A stretch of 64,000 bases of DNA from Solirubrobacteraceae bacterium (GCA_030447505.1 JAUJOT010000001.1:186001-250000); one strand, 5' to 3'; positions 1 to 8,819 are shown, numbered from the stretch's first letter. Numbers and translations: made by a program. The notes: generated from the sequence alone by a model not told the origin.

Positions 1-64
1 CCTCCCGCACGCGCGTCGATGACAGGACGCGCCGGTCAGTACCGGCCGATCAGGACAGAATCGT

Positions 65-156
65 GGGGAGAACCGATGGCCACGGGCGGGGAGATCCAGC
101 GACCGCCAGCGGGGAGATCCGATGGCCGCCTACGGGGAGATTCCCATGGCCGCCGT
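65..156. repeat. four tandem copies of a 23-bp repeat
   Basis: The hexamer GGGGAG recurs at 65, 88, 111 and 134, exactly 23 bases apart. Units read roughly GGGGAGATCCGATGGCCGCC plus three variable bases, with two to eight differences between copies. The array ends where the stop codon of the minus-strand gene at 156 begins. Multiple short terminal repeats of this kind occur at ends of IS21-type elements, but no transposase is visible, so that origin is only a suggestion. Confidence 0.75.
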
Positions 157-680
157 CAGGCGAGGTCGGAGTCCTCGTGGATCTCCGATACAAGGTCGCC
201 GTCATAGACGTAGCGCTGGATCGACCAGCCATGCAGCGAGTCCTCCTGAGCCCTGGGCCACAGGACTACATAGGAGCGGATCTTTGCCTCGCTAAGGCGC
301 GCGATGTTGACCTCAAACGGCTCGCCCGTCTCTGACCGGCGATATCCCAGGATGGTCTCGCCGCGGTGGACGCGAAGCTCCTCGCGAAAGCCATCGGTGC
401 CCACGTACTCACGTGTCACGACGATGTTGCCATCGGCGTCGTAGCCGTACTGCTGCTCGTCCTGCGGTACGGCCGGGGGCTGCTCGAGCAGCCGCGGCGT
501 GGGCTGCCCGTAACGCTCGCGATACAGCGGCTCGGGGCGCTGCAAGTCCGAACCCGCGCGCGCCCAGCGCCACTCGACGACGGCGTCGACGCACGCCTGA
601 CGAAGCTCCGCGTGCCGCTCGCTGAGATCCTCCAGCGCGCGCCTGGCGATCCGCAGCTCGTTTTCGATCAGCTCATCCAC
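156..680 (-). CDS. putative immunity protein paired with AHH toxin remnant
   Basis: A protein of 174 residues from a GTG start two bases after the stop of the AHH fragment. No other in-frame start is near. The N-terminal third is charged and helical. The C-terminal half looks beta-rich and carries the Rhs-like stretch YGYDADGNIVV. I do not recognise a named family. Its position directly behind a polymorphic-toxin nuclease fragment, its size and its acidic character fit an immunity protein for that toxin, which is inference from context. It could equally be an unrelated orphan of a mobile island. Confidence 0.55.
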   Translation of the reverse strand: MDELIENELRIARRALEDLSERHAELRQACVDAVVEWRWARAGSDLQRPEPLYRERYGQPTPRLLEQPPAVPQDEQQYGYDADGNIVVTREYVGTDGFREELRVHRGETILGYRRSETGEPFEVNIARLSEAKIRSYVVLWPRAQEDSLHGWSIQRYVYDGDLVSEIHEDSDLA

Positions 681-682
681 GA

Positions 683-1039
683 CTACAGCGGAAGCTGACC
701 CTTCTGCAGAAGCTTGCCGATCCGGGCCAGGTCGTCGACCAACTCCGAGGTCGGACGGAACCTGTTGAAGTAGTACTTCCTCCCCATCACGGCATTGACG
801 TTCGCGTAATAGGCGTTGGTGTGGATCGGGACATGCACACTCTTGTGAAGCCATACGCCGTTGGCCGCGCTATTCGGGTGGATGCCGCGCAACGCAAGCA
901 CCTCCCGAACGACGTCCGGGCCCAGCATGAACGGCCGCCGCCCGAGGAGCAACCCGGCGAGGAGGAACAGCCGGGGGGGTGTTGCCCCCTGCGTTGCCCC
1001 ATTTCGCGATTCGTCCGAAACGGCGAGCCCCAGAATCAC
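683..1039 (-). pseudogene. AHH-family nuclease toxin C-terminal remnant
   Basis: The segment from about 928 down to 683 encodes VREVLALRGIHPNSAANGVW and then VHVPIHTNAYY. This matches the second half of the AHH nuclease domain (HNH/EndoVII superfamily) found at the C terminus of polymorphic toxins: the GI-N-aaNGV turn followed by spaced histidines. The defining Ala-His-His motif that should lie 20-30 residues upstream is absent. The reading frame there runs through unrelated sequence and into the tRNA terminator. It is therefore probably a broken toxin tip rather than an active enzyme. The ATG at 928 could still give an 81-residue peptide. Confidence 0.6.
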
Positions 1040-1042
1040 GAA

Positions 1043-1062
1043 AGGCCCGACAAAGCGGGCCT
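1043..1062 (-). terminator. terminator of tRNA-fMet
   Basis: A perfect 7-bp inverted repeat (AGGCCCG / CGGGCCT, 6-base loop) lies 8 bases beyond the 3' end of the initiator tRNA. It is followed by only two Ts on the minus strand. Confidence 0.6.
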
Positions 1063-1070
1063 CGCGGAAG

Positions 1071-1144
<74 letters not shown>

Positions 1145-1204
1145 GCGTGGTACCAGCGAGTTTAGCAACGTCCGCGATCCCGACCAACCGACGCGGCGGG
1201 CGGA

Positions 1205-1210
1205 TAGCCT
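1205..1210 (+). promoter_or_regulatory. -10 box of ppx (leaderless)
   Basis: TAGCCT, with 8 bases to the GTG at 1219 and no Shine-Dalgarno sequence between them. Confidence 0.6.
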
Positions 1211-1218
1211 CGTCGGAC

Positions 1219-2157
1219 GTGCGCGTGGCGGTGGTCGATATCGGGACGAACTCGACGCGGCTGCTGATCGCCGATGTCGGCGGCGAGGGCGCGCTCGAGC
1301 AGCTCTATCGCGAGTCGATCGTCACGCGGCTCGGAGACCGGGTGGACGCCACCGGCCGGCTGTCGGACGAGGCGATGAAGCGCGTCTTCGATGCCCTCGC
1401 GCACTACCGCGCGCTGATCGACGCGCACGCGACGGCGGCCACGACCGCGGTGCTCACGAGCGCCGTCCGCGACGCGGCGAACGGCGCGCAGTTCAGCGCC
1501 GCGGTGCGCGAGCGCTACGGGCTCGACGCGCGCACGATCGGCGGCGACGAGGAGGCCGCGTTGACCTTCGCCGGCGCGACGAGCGAACGCGACAACGACG
1601 GCCAGAAGCTCGCCGTCGTCGACATCGGCGGCGGCTCGACGGAGTTCGTCATCGGCAGCGACGGCGTCGTGGACTTCCACGTCTCGACGCAGGCCGGGGT
1701 CGTCCGCCAGACGGAGCGTCATCTGCGCAGCGACCCGCCGTGCAGCGGCGACGTCGACCGCCTGCGCGACGAAGTCGCGCAGATCATCGACGCCCACGTG
1801 CCAAGCGCGCAGCGCGCCGACGTCACCCGGCTGATCGGCGTCGCGGGCACCGCCACCTCCTGCGCCGCGATCGAGCTCGCGCTCGAGCCCTACGACCCGA
1901 CGAAGGTCCACGGCCACACGCTCACGCGCGCGACGGCGCAACGGATCCTCGAGCGGCTCACGCCGCTCACGAACGACGAACGGCGCGCCATCAGAGGCCT
2001 GCATCCCGACCGCGCCCCGACGATGCTCGCGGGCGTCGCGATGCTGCTCGAGGTCTTCGACGCCTTCGGCCTCACCGAGCTCGAGGTGTCCGAGCACGAC
2101 ATCCTGCGGGGCGCCGCGCTCCAGCTCGCCGTCGATCCGGGCGCGCACTCGCTGTAG
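1219..2157 (+). CDS. ppx: exopolyphosphatase / pppGpp phosphatase (Ppx/GppA)
   Basis: A 312-residue single-module Ppx/GppA phosphatase of the ASKHA (actin/Hsp70 ATPase) fold. It would release phosphate from polyphosphate or from pppGpp in the cytoplasm. The first phosphate-binding loop VAVVDIGTNSTRLL is near residue 4 and the second, VVDIGGGSTEF, near residue 134; GVAGTAT and the conserved C-terminal LxxLEVSEHDILRG segment follow. The length matches the short actinobacterial form, which lacks the HD domain. The GTG at 1219 was chosen because the protein then begins at the first loop and a -10 box lies 8 bases upstream. Grouping with eno and divIC is typical of actinobacteria. Confidence 0.9.
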   Translation: MRVAVVDIGTNSTRLLIADVGGEGALEQLYRESIVTRLGDRVDATGRLSDEAMKRVFDALAHYRALIDAHATAATTAVLTSAVRDAANGAQFSAAVRERYGLDARTIGGDEEAALTFAGATSERDNDGQKLAVVDIGGGSTEFVIGSDGVVDFHVSTQAGVVRQTERHLRSDPPCSGDVDRLRDEVAQIIDAHVPSAQRADVTRLIGVAGTATSCAAIELALEPYDPTKVHGHTLTRATAQRILERLTPLTNDERRAIRGLHPDRAPTMLAGVAMLLEVFDAFGLTELEVSEHDILRGAALQLAVDPGAHSL

Positions 2158-2381
2158 AGGACGTCACGCATCCAAGATGGACAGATGTCCGATCGGGTTG
2201 CGTCACGCGAGCGCCGATACTGCTGCTGTCGGCAGAGGGAACCCAGCCCAACTTGGGCGTCCTCGCCGGATACAGGTCCGGCAAGCCGTGTCATTGCATC
2301 GGCGCCTCCCGCCGCTCGGACCACCGATACAGGCCCTCGTCAGGTACGTACCCCTGCCCGTCCTGGCGGGGCCATGAATCA

Positions 2382-2413
2382 GGAAGCCGCCCTTTCCCCT
2401 GGGGGCGGCTTCC
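2382..2413. terminator. bidirectional terminator between ppx and the TPP enzyme
   Basis: An 11-bp perfect stem (GGAAGCCGCCC / GGGCGGCTTCC) with a 10-base loop lies between two convergent genes. The rest of the 286-base gap (2158-2443) shows nothing I recognise. Confidence 0.65.
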
Positions 2414-2443
2414 GCCTTTGAGCGGACGCGCAAGCGGCCACGA

Positions 2444-4096
2444 TCAGGCCAGGTTCGAGCGCCGCGGGTACGCCACCGACGGGTCGGTCAAGACGTTCAC
2501 CAGCGCCGGCACGTCAGCCGCGAAGGCCCGCTCCAGCGCCGGCCGCAGCTGCTCGGGCTCACGCACGAGCGACCCATGCCCGCCAAGCGCCTGCACCACG
2601 ACGTCGTAGCGCGTCTGCGGCGTCAGCTGCGCCGCCAGCGAGTAGCCGTAGATGAGCTCCATCGGGTGCTTCTCGAGCCCCCAGATGCCGTTGTTGCCCA
2701 TCACTGCCACGACAGGCACGCCGTGACGCGCCAGCGTGTCGAACTCCATCCCCGCAAAGCCGAACGCCCCGTCGCCGAGCAGCAGCACGACCTGACGCTC
2801 GGGCTGTGCGAGCTTCGCCGCCAGCGCGTAGCCGGGCCCCGAGCCCAGGCATCCGAACGGCCCCGGATCGAGCCAGCAGCCCGGCGCGTATGAGTCGATC
2901 ATCCGCCCGCCGTACGACACGAAGTCGCCGCCGTCGCCGATCACGATCGCGTCGCGGTCGAGCAGCTGGCCGAGCTCAGCGTAGATGCGCATCGGGTGAA
3001 GCGGTGCTCGCTGGTCCAGAAGCTGCTCGCGCTCAGCGGCACGCGCCTCGTCCTCGACGGAGCGCAACCAAGAAGGCCACGCCGCATCGGAGCGCCGGCA
3101 GGCACACGTGACGCGCAGCGCGTCGAGCGTGTCGCTGACGACTCCGTACAGCTCGGCGGCGACCGCGCGCGCATGGGCCAGCGCGGGCTGCGCGCGGTCC
3201 ACGACCACGATCGAGGTCCGTTCTCCGATCGCGCCCCCGAAGCCGAGCCGGAAGTCCATCCGCGCGCCCACGAGCACGGCGACGTCAGCGTCACGAAGCG
3301 CCGCAGAGCGCGCCCGCGAGAAGAACAGCTCGTGATCGGCGGCCACGCACCCGCGCGCGAGCCCGTTGAGGAACACCGGGATCCGCAGTTGCTCGGCAAG
3401 CTGGCGCAGGGCCTCCTCCCCATGCCCCCAGTACAGGTCGTTGCCCGCCATGATCACGGGCCGCTGCGCCCCCTTCAGCAGCTCGATCGCACGATCGAAC
3501 GCGCCCCCGTCGGCCTCCGGTCCCCTCGTCTGGCGGGGCAGCGGCACGAACGCGCCCTCCTCGACGCCCTCGGACAACACGACGTCGAGGGGAAAGTCCA
3601 CAAACGCGGGGCCCCCGTGCGGCGTCATCGCCGCGCCGAGCGCGGCATCGATCAGCGACGGGATCTCCGACGCGCGCTGCGCCGTCGCCGCCATCTTCGT
3701 CAGCGGCGCGACAAGCGGCACGTGGTCGATCTCCTGCAGCGATCCGCGACCCCAGCGCGCCGCCGGCGCCCGCCCGCCGAGCACGAGCATCGGCGAGTGA
3801 TTCTGCTGTGCGGAGGCGATCGCGCTGATTGCGTTCGTGACCCCGGGCCCCGCGGTCAGCGCTGCCGCGCCGGGGCAGCGCGTGACCTTCGCCCAGCCCT
3901 CGGCCGCGAACGCGGCCGTCTGCTCGTGGCGCACGTCGACGATGTCGATCCCCTGCGCGCGGCAGCCGTCGTAGATCGAGAACAGATGCCCGCCGGAGAG
4001 CGTGAAGAGCTTCGTGATCCCGTGCGCCCGCAGCCGGCGCGCGACAAGGTGCCCGCCGACGAACTGGCGCGTCTCGCTGGACGATTCGGTCGCCAT
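2444..4096 (-). CDS. thiamine pyrophosphate-dependent enzyme, acetolactate synthase / 2-hydroxyacyl-CoA lyase type
   Basis: A 550-residue three-domain TPP enzyme. The pyrimidine-binding domain has the activating glutamate E58 in VRHEQ, and [11 protein letters not shown] follows. The central domain is Rossmann-like. The PP domain has the GDGAFGF...NN metal/diphosphate motif in the last third. There is no adjacent small regulatory subunit (ilvN), so a true acetolactate synthase of branched-chain synthesis is unlikely. The sequence fits the stand-alone acetolactate synthase-like/oxalyl-CoA decarboxylase/hydroxyacyl-CoA lyase group, substrate unknown. A TATCGT box lies 9 bases upstream of the ATG. 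Confidence 0.8.
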   Translation of the reverse strand: MATESSSETRQFVGGHLVARRLRAHGITKLFTLSGGHLFSIYDGCRAQGIDIVDVRHEQTAAFAAEGWAKVTRCPGAAALTAGPGVTNAISAIASAQQNHSPMLVLGGRAPAARWGRGSLQEIDHVPLVAPLTKMAATAQRASEIPSLIDAALGAAMTPHGGPAFVDFPLDVVLSEGVEEGAFVPLPRQTRGPEADGGAFDRAIELLKGAQRPVIMAGNDLYWGHGEEALRQLAEQLRIPVFLNGLARGCVAADHELFFSRARSAALRDADVAVLVGARMDFRLGFGGAIGERTSIVVVDRAQPALAHARAVAAELYGVVSDTLDALRVTCACRRSDAAWPSWLRSVEDEARAAEREQLLDQRAPLHPMRIYAELGQLLDRDAIVIGDGGDFVSYGGRMIDSYAPGCWLDPGPFGCLGSGPGYALAAKLAQPERQVVLLLGDGAFGFAGMEFDTLARHGVPVVAVMGNNGIWGLEKHPMELIYGYSLAAQLTPQTRYDVVVQALGGHGSLVREPEQLRPALERAFAADVPALVNVLTDPSVAYPRRSNLA

Positions 4097-4150
4097 CGCG
4101 CGGCGACGATAATCGGTTCACTGAAACCCGGTCGGACGCTGCGTCAGCGC

Positions 4151-4768
4151 TCAGACGGCCGTGCGGGCGGCGGCCGCCTCGAGCAGCCGGTCCTCGCCGC
4201 AGAAGAGCATCTGCCCGACGCGCAGCGCCGGCAGCCGCGAGGCGCCCGCGGCGAGCAGCAGCCGCCCGGCCTCCTCGATCGGCCCGTCGCGGCCGACGTC
4301 ACCCGCCGCGGCGAGCGTCTCGCGCAGGCCGATGCCGGCGGCGGCGGCGGCCTCGGCGAGGATCTCGGGATCGTCGATGTCAAAGCCGCCGCAGAAGGCC
4401 AGCCGCGACGCGGCCAGCACGAACGCGGCGCCACGGTCGCGCTCGACCGCAAGCGACGCGACGCGCATCGCCCCTCGTACGCTCTGCGGCGGCTCCTCGG
4501 GCCAGACGAGCGGCAGTCCCAGCAGCCGGGCGCGCTCGCAGACCGCGTGCATCCCCGCTTCGGTGAGTTCCGCCTCTTGCAGCACGTCGGCCGACGCAGG
4601 CAGCCACTCGAGCCGCGCGAACAGCCGGTCGGCGCGCTCGACGGCGAGGTAGGTGTAGGGCGACCCGAGGTCGAAGTAGAGCGTCGCGCGCGGCAGCGCG
4701 TTGCGCGCCGCGGCAACCAGCCCGCGGCGCGCGTTGCGGTGGTCATCGAGTGATATGACCGTGCCCAT
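4151..4768 (-). CDS. DsbA/2-hydroxychromene-2-carboxylate isomerase-like thioredoxin-fold protein
   Basis: About 205 residues from the ATG at 4768. The N-terminal strand LYFDLGSPYTYLA is the signature of the DsbA/HCCA-isomerase (kappa GST) family. The SPY serine replaces the CxxC redox pair, and there is no signal peptide. An all-helical insertion and a final segment with FCGEDRL follow, as in HCCA isomerases and FrnE-like proteins. It probably acts in the cytosol as a glutathione- or thiol-dependent isomerase or oxidoreductase; the substrate cannot be told. It is transcribed away from an HxlR regulator 164 bases upstream, which may control it. Confidence 0.7.
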   Translation of the reverse strand: MGTVISLDDHRNARRGLVAAARNALPRATLYFDLGSPYTYLAVERADRLFARLEWLPASADVLQEAELTEAGMHAVCERARLLGLPLVWPEEPPQSVRGAMRVASLAVERDRGAAFVLAASRLAFCGGFDIDDPEILAEAAAAAGIGLRETLAAAGDVGRDGPIEEAGRLLLAAGASRLPALRVGQMLFCGEDRLLEAAAARTAV

Positions 4769-4932
4769 CGCAGTACATAACGAACGGGACAGGCAAAACC
4801 TTCGGGAACATTCGCACAAGATTCAGCACCGAAAGGGTCCATCAACACGAGCACCCCCTTCCGGAGCGTCGCTGCGCCACTAAGCTGTCGCTCGTCGGGG
4901 ACGCGTCGTGCCCCGCCGGCGCTCGATACCTC

Positions 4933-5616
4933 ATGCCAGCCACTCCACCGCCGAAGCGCCATCCCTATCACCAGTGGGCGCCCGACGCCCGCGCTCTCGA
5001 CCTCGTCGGCGACAAGTGGACGCTGCTCATCGTTCGCGATCTCGCCGCAGGTCCCCGGCGCTTCGTCGAACTGCAACGCGTCCTGCCCGGAATCTCCACC
5101 GAGCAGCTGCGCTCGCGCCTGAACCGGATGGTCGCCGACGGGCTGCTGACCCGCCAGCGCTACCGGGAGGTGCCGCCGCGCGTGGACTACGAGCTCACGC
5201 AGCGCTCGCGCGAGCTGCTGCCGGTCCTCGGCGCGCTCGCACGCTGGGGGTACGACTGGGCGTGGACCGCGCCCCGCGAGGGCGAGGCGATCGACATCGG
5301 CGCGATCCTGCGGATCGCCCCCGGCCTCGTCGATGCGCCGCGCTCGCTCAGCGCGACGGCAGAGCTTGTCGTCAGCCGTACGGACGGCTCGACGCGCCAC
5401 TACGCGATCAGCGTCAGACGCGGTGATACGACGATCTCCGAGCAGGACGCGCCCGATGCCGCCGCACGCGTCTCGGGCAGCGAGGCCGACTGGATCGACG
5501 CACTCGGTCCCGGCGCCGATCGCGGCGCCCTGCGCGTCAACGGCGACGAGCGCCTCGCGCAGGTCGTGCTCGACGGCCTCTGCGCCGGCGCCGCACGCGG
5601 CGTTCGCGCGGCGTAG
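4933..5616 (+). CDS. HxlR-family winged-helix regulator with C-terminal SCP2-like domain
   Basis: A 227-residue protein. Residues 10-110 form the HxlR winged helix: ALDLVGDKWTLLIVRDL, then RRFVELQRVLPGIS. The C-terminal half (about 115-225) resembles the SCP2/sterol-carrier-like domain often fused to actinobacterial HxlR proteins and may bind a small hydrophobic ligand. It lacks the single cysteine used by the redox-sensing HxlR members. It is divergent from the DsbA-like gene across a 164-base intergenic region, the usual arrangement for local control. Confidence 0.82.
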   Translation: MPATPPPKRHPYHQWAPDARALDLVGDKWTLLIVRDLAAGPRRFVELQRVLPGISTEQLRSRLNRMVADGLLTRQRYREVPPRVDYELTQRSRELLPVLGALARWGYDWAWTAPREGEAIDIGAILRIAPGLVDAPRSLSATAELVVSRTDGSTRHYAISVRRGDTTISEQDAPDAAARVSGSEADWIDALGPGADRGALRVNGDERLAQVVLDGLCAGAARGVRAA

Positions 5617-5736
5617 CGGCTGCCAGCTTTCGTCTCGCACCGCAACAGAGCGGCCGGTAGCCGGGTTAGGCTCCAGGATGCGCCCGTTCGTGCCGATGTG
5701 GTCACTGACCCCCCGCTTGAAAGGAAGCGACCTCTC

Positions 5737-6717
5737 GTGAACCGCCGCCTGCTCCCCACGCTGCTCATCGCCCTCGGGCTCATCGTCGCCGCTCCGGCGT
5801 CCGCCTCGGCAGCGAGGATCAAGGTTGCCGTCGGCATCGGCGACCAGAGCCCGACGATGTTCGCCGACGCGAACTGGAAGGCGCTCAACCTCAAGAAGAC
5901 CCGCTACTTCATCGAATGGAATGCGATCGACCAGCCCGACCAGCTCGCGGCCGCCGATCGCTTCGTCGCTGCCGCGCGCCAGGCCCGCGTGAAGGTGCTC
6001 ATGCACATCTCGACCGACGACATCAACTCGGTCCCGCGGCGCCCGCTGCCGAGCGTCAGTCAATACAAGGACAAGGTCCGCCAGCTGGTGGCGCGCTACC
6101 GGGCGCTGGGCGTCCGAGAGTGGGGCGTCTGGAACGAGGCGAACCACAAGTCCCAGCCGACGTCGAAGAACCCCAAGCGCGCCGCGCAGTTCTTCAAGGC
6201 GTTCAAGCGCATGTGCTCTGGCTGCAAGATCGTCGCGCTCGACGTGCTCGATCAGAGCGGCGTCGAGAAGTACATCGCGCGCTGGCTGAAGGCGGCCGGC
6301 TCCGCCGGCAGGTCGGCGAAGATCATCGGGATCCACAACTACTCAGAGGTCAACCGCAGGCTCAAGGAGAAGCGGTCGGCGGCAAGCCTGAGGAGATACC
6401 CCGGCACGGCGCGCATCATCAAGGCGGTTCGGAAGAAGAACAAGAAGGCGAAGTTCTGGTACACCGAGACCGGCGGCGTCGCGAACTTCGGCTCCGCGTT
6501 CCCGTGCGACAAGCAGCGCCAGGCGAACCGCACGAAGTTCATGTTCAACATGATCAAGCGGTACGACAAGCACGTCGAGCGTCTCTACAGCTACAACTGG
6601 TTCGGCACCGCCAACGGCGGCTGTGACGGCTTCGACGCCGGGCTCGTTGAGGCCAACGGCGCGGCGCGACCCGCGTACGCGACCTTCAAGGCAGGGCTGA
6701 GGAGGGCCGGCAGGTAA
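5737..6717 (+). CDS. secreted clan GH-A glycoside hydrolase-like protein
   Basis: A 326-residue exported protein. The GTG start follows an AAAGGAAG ribosome-binding site. A Sec signal peptide (LLPTLLIALGLIVAAPASASA) ends near residue 26. The mature part is a TIM-barrel of the GH5/GH39 kind: E134 in WGVWNEANH fits the acid/base and E244 in FWYTETGG fits the nucleophile. Four cysteines could form disulfides. The substrate is unknown; a plant or microbial cell-wall glycan is plausible. It stands alone, just upstream of tRNA-Leu. The stop codon is TAA, rare in this window. Confidence 0.72.
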   Translation: MNRRLLPTLLIALGLIVAAPASASAARIKVAVGIGDQSPTMFADANWKALNLKKTRYFIEWNAIDQPDQLAAADRFVAAARQARVKVLMHISTDDINSVPRRPLPSVSQYKDKVRQLVARYRALGVREWGVWNEANHKSQPTSKNPKRAAQFFKAFKRMCSGCKIVALDVLDQSGVEKYIARWLKAAGSAGRSAKIIGIHNYSEVNRRLKEKRSAASLRRYPGTARIIKAVRKKNKKAKFWYTETGGVANFGSAFPCDKQRQANRTKFMFNMIKRYDKHVERLYSYNWFGTANGGCDGFDAGLVEANGAARPAYATFKAGLRRAGR

Positions 6718-6741
6718 CCGGCCGGCGCTTCCGGGCGCGCG

Positions 6742-6747
6742 TAGGAT
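6742..6747 (+). promoter_or_regulatory. -10 box of tRNA-Leu
   Basis: TAGGAT, with 9 bases to the first base of the tRNA, so the transcript would start close to the mature 5' end. Confidence 0.45.
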
Positions 6748-6756
6748 GAAGCGCGC

Positions 6757-6840
6757 GCCCGGGTAGCCGAATGGCATAGGCGGGCGGTCTTAAAAACCGC
6801 TGCTCGCAAGAGCGTGCGGGTTCGAATCCCGCCCCGGGCA
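6757..6840 (+). tRNA. tRNA-Leu (TAA)
   Basis: A class II tRNA of 84 bases: acceptor GCCCGGG/CCCGGGC with discriminator A, a long variable arm (TGCTCGCAAGAGCGT), and the T arm GGGTTCGAATCCC. The anticodon stem GCGGT/ACCGC encloses the loop CTTAAAA, so the anticodon is TAA and the tRNA reads UUA. This codon is extremely rare in such a GC-rich genome; the equivalent gene in Streptomyces is bldA. Confidence 0.95.
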
Positions 6841-6967
6841 TCCTCACGCCATCCTCACGAAGCGCAGCCGTTGCCCCGCTAGGCTGCGCTGTACTCCGGA
6901 AACCTCGGAACTTCGCGTCGCGTGCGGGGTTTCAATCGACCAGCGGCACGAACGCCGGCATCAGCAC

Positions 6968-8449
6968 GTGGAAGCCACAGCTCTCAAGCATTCCGTTCCG
7001 GTCGGCATGCGGGGTCCCGCCCCGCTGCTTCGCCTGCAATCCGACGAGCGGCTGATCGCGCTCGTGCGGCGCGGCAACCACGCCGCGTTCGAGATGCTCG
7101 TCTCGCGCTATCAGTCGCGCCTGCTGGCGTTCTGCCGCCACATGCTCGGTTCGCGCGAAGACGCCGAGGACGTCCTGCAGGAGGTCTTCGCGGCCGCGTT
7201 CAACGCGATCCTCGGCGACGACCGCCCGATCAACGTGCGTCCGTGGCTGTACAGGATCGCGCGCAACCGCTCGCTCAACCACCTGCGCCGCGTGCAGCCG
7301 ATCGGCGTCGACTCGATGGACGTCCACCTCTCCGAGGGCGGCGTCACGACGGCCGACAAGGTTCACAAGCGAGAGGACTTCCGCCTGCTCGTCGCCGACG
7401 TGCAGGACCTGCCCGAGACGCAGAAGACGGCGCTGCTGCTGCGCGAGATCGACGCGCTGTCGTACGAGCAGATCGCCGAGGCGATGGAGACGACGATCCC
7501 GTCGGTCAAGTCGCTGCTCGTGCGCGCCCGGGTGTCGCTCGCCGAGGCGGCCGAGGCGCGCACGCTGACGTGCGAGCAGGTGCGCGAGGAGCTCGGCGAG
7601 ATCGCCGAGGGCCTGCGCCGCTCGACCGCGCCGGGCCGCCGGCACGTGCGCGGCTGCGAGCGCTGCCAGGGCTTCAAGTCCCAGCTGCGCAGCACGAACA
7701 GGGCGCTCGCCGCCGTGTTCCCGGTCGCGCCGCTGCTGCTCTTCAAGAAGGCGCTGCTCACGCAGTTCGGCATGACCGCCTCGGCCGGCGCCGGTGGCGC
7801 CGCCGGCGCCGCAGCCGCGACCGTCGCGGCGACGGGCGGCACCTCGGCGATCTCGGCCGGCGTCAGCACGATCGCGACGAAGACGGCGGCCACGCTGGCG
7901 GCGGCGGCGATCGTCACGGCCGGCGCCGTCGAGGTCAAGCACGTGCAGACGAAGTCCGCTGCGCCGGCCGTCCCGATCGCAACGACCGCGCCCACGCCCA
8001 CGCCCACGGCGCCGCCGGCGCGCATCGCGCCGGAGGTCGTCGCCGCGGCGCAGCAGCCCTCGGCGCCGGCAGCCAAGAAGCCGGCTGTCGCCGCGCGGGC
8101 CGCGAAGTCGACGCCGGCCGCGCCGCAGCCGCTGATCGAGCCGCGGGACGCCGGCGAGTCGGCGCCCGTCGCCGGCGGCGTCGATACGCCGCCGGCGGCC
8201 ACCGCCGCGCCGGCCGCGCCGGTGCAGGGCGTGACAGAGACGACGACGCTGAGCCAGAAGCCCGGACCGCCCGCGCAGACCGGCGGCGCCGCGGCCCCGG
8301 TCGAGCCGGTCACGCCGCAGCCGGAGCCGGAGCCGTCGCCCGAGCCGGCGCCCGCCGCGCCCGTCACGCAGCCACCCCCACCCGCCGAGCCCGATCCTGA
8401 CGCAACCGCGGCCGCCCCGGGCAGCGGCGGCACGAAGCCCCGGCCGTAG
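6968..8449 (+). CDS. ECF sigma factor with fused anti-sigma-like zinc motif, membrane segment and Pro/Ala tail
   Basis: A 493-residue sigma-70 family protein. Region 2 covers about residues 30-105 (LVSRYQSRLLAFCRHMLG, DAEDVLQEVF). Region 4 covers about 140-192 (LPETQKTALLLREIDALSYE). Residues C202...H226-x3-C230-x2-C233 form a zinc-binding anti-sigma motif within the same chain. One hydrophobic segment follows near 300-318, then about 170 residues rich in Pro, Ala and Thr that would lie outside the cell. This layout suggests a membrane-tethered, self-inhibited sigma factor. A sequence GGAAC-N17-GTTT at 6907-6932 resembles an ECF promoter and could give autoregulation. ATG at 7007 is an alternative start. 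Confidence 0.82.
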   Translation: MEATALKHSVPVGMRGPAPLLRLQSDERLIALVRRGNHAAFEMLVSRYQSRLLAFCRHMLGSREDAEDVLQEVFAAAFNAILGDDRPINVRPWLYRIARNRSLNHLRRVQPIGVDSMDVHLSEGGVTTADKVHKREDFRLLVADVQDLPETQKTALLLREIDALSYEQIAEAMETTIPSVKSLLVRARVSLAEAAEARTLTCEQVREELGEIAEGLRRSTAPGRRHVRGCERCQGFKSQLRSTNRALAAVFPVAPLLLFKKALLTQFGMTASAGAGGAAGAAAATVAATGGTSAISAGVSTIATKTAATLAAAAIVTAGAVEVKHVQTKSAAPAVPIATTAPTPTPTAPPARIAPEVVAAAQQPSAPAAKKPAVAARAAKSTPAAPQPLIEPRDAGESAPVAGGVDTPPAATAAPAAPVQGVTETTTLSQKPGPPAQTGGAAAPVEPVTPQPEPEPSPEPAPAAPVTQPPPPAEPDPDATAAAPGSGGTKPRP

Positions 8450-8477
8450 CCCGCTCTCGGCCGGCCTCGGCCCCGGC

Positions 8478-8819
8478 TCAGCCGATCCGGTCGCCCGGCT
8501 GCGAGCCCTCGTCGGGCTCGAGCAGCAGCACCGGATGATCGTCGGCGACCGCGCCGAGCACGAGCACCTCGGAGCGCACCGGGCCGATCTGGCGCGGGCG
8601 GAAGTTCACGACGGCGACGACGAGGCGGCCTTCGAGCTGCTCGCGCGCGTAGTTCGTGATCTGCGCCGACGAGCGCTTCTGGCCGATCTCGGGACCGAAG
8701 TCGATGCGCAGCTTCCACGCCGGCTTGCGCGCCTCAGGGAAGTCCTCCACGGCGACGATCCTGCCGACGCGCACGTCGATCTTCTCGAAGTCCGACCAGT
8801 CCGCCCACTCGATCGTCAT
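8478..8819 (-). CDS. csaA: CsaA-like tRNA-binding (OB-fold) chaperone
   Basis: A 113-residue single OB-fold domain of the tRNA-binding EMAP/Arc1p type, the size of Bacillus CsaA. The core DVRVGRIVAVEDFPEARKPA and the later SSAQIT and VVNFRPRQIGP segments are typical. CsaA dimers bind tRNA and have been described as export-associated chaperones. Its start codon overlaps the stop of the upstream membrane-protein gene as ATGA, so the two are probably translationally coupled. Confidence 0.88.
   Translation of the reverse strand: MTIEWADWSDFEKIDVRVGRIVAVEDFPEARKPAWKLRIDFGPEIGQKRSSAQITNYAREQLEGRLVVAVVNFRPRQIGPVRSEVLVLGAVADDHPVLLLEPDEGSQPGDRIG

Noticed and set aside
65-156. CRISPR array
   Set aside because: The period is 23 bases with no unique spacers of constant length and no cas genes; it is a plain tandem repeat.
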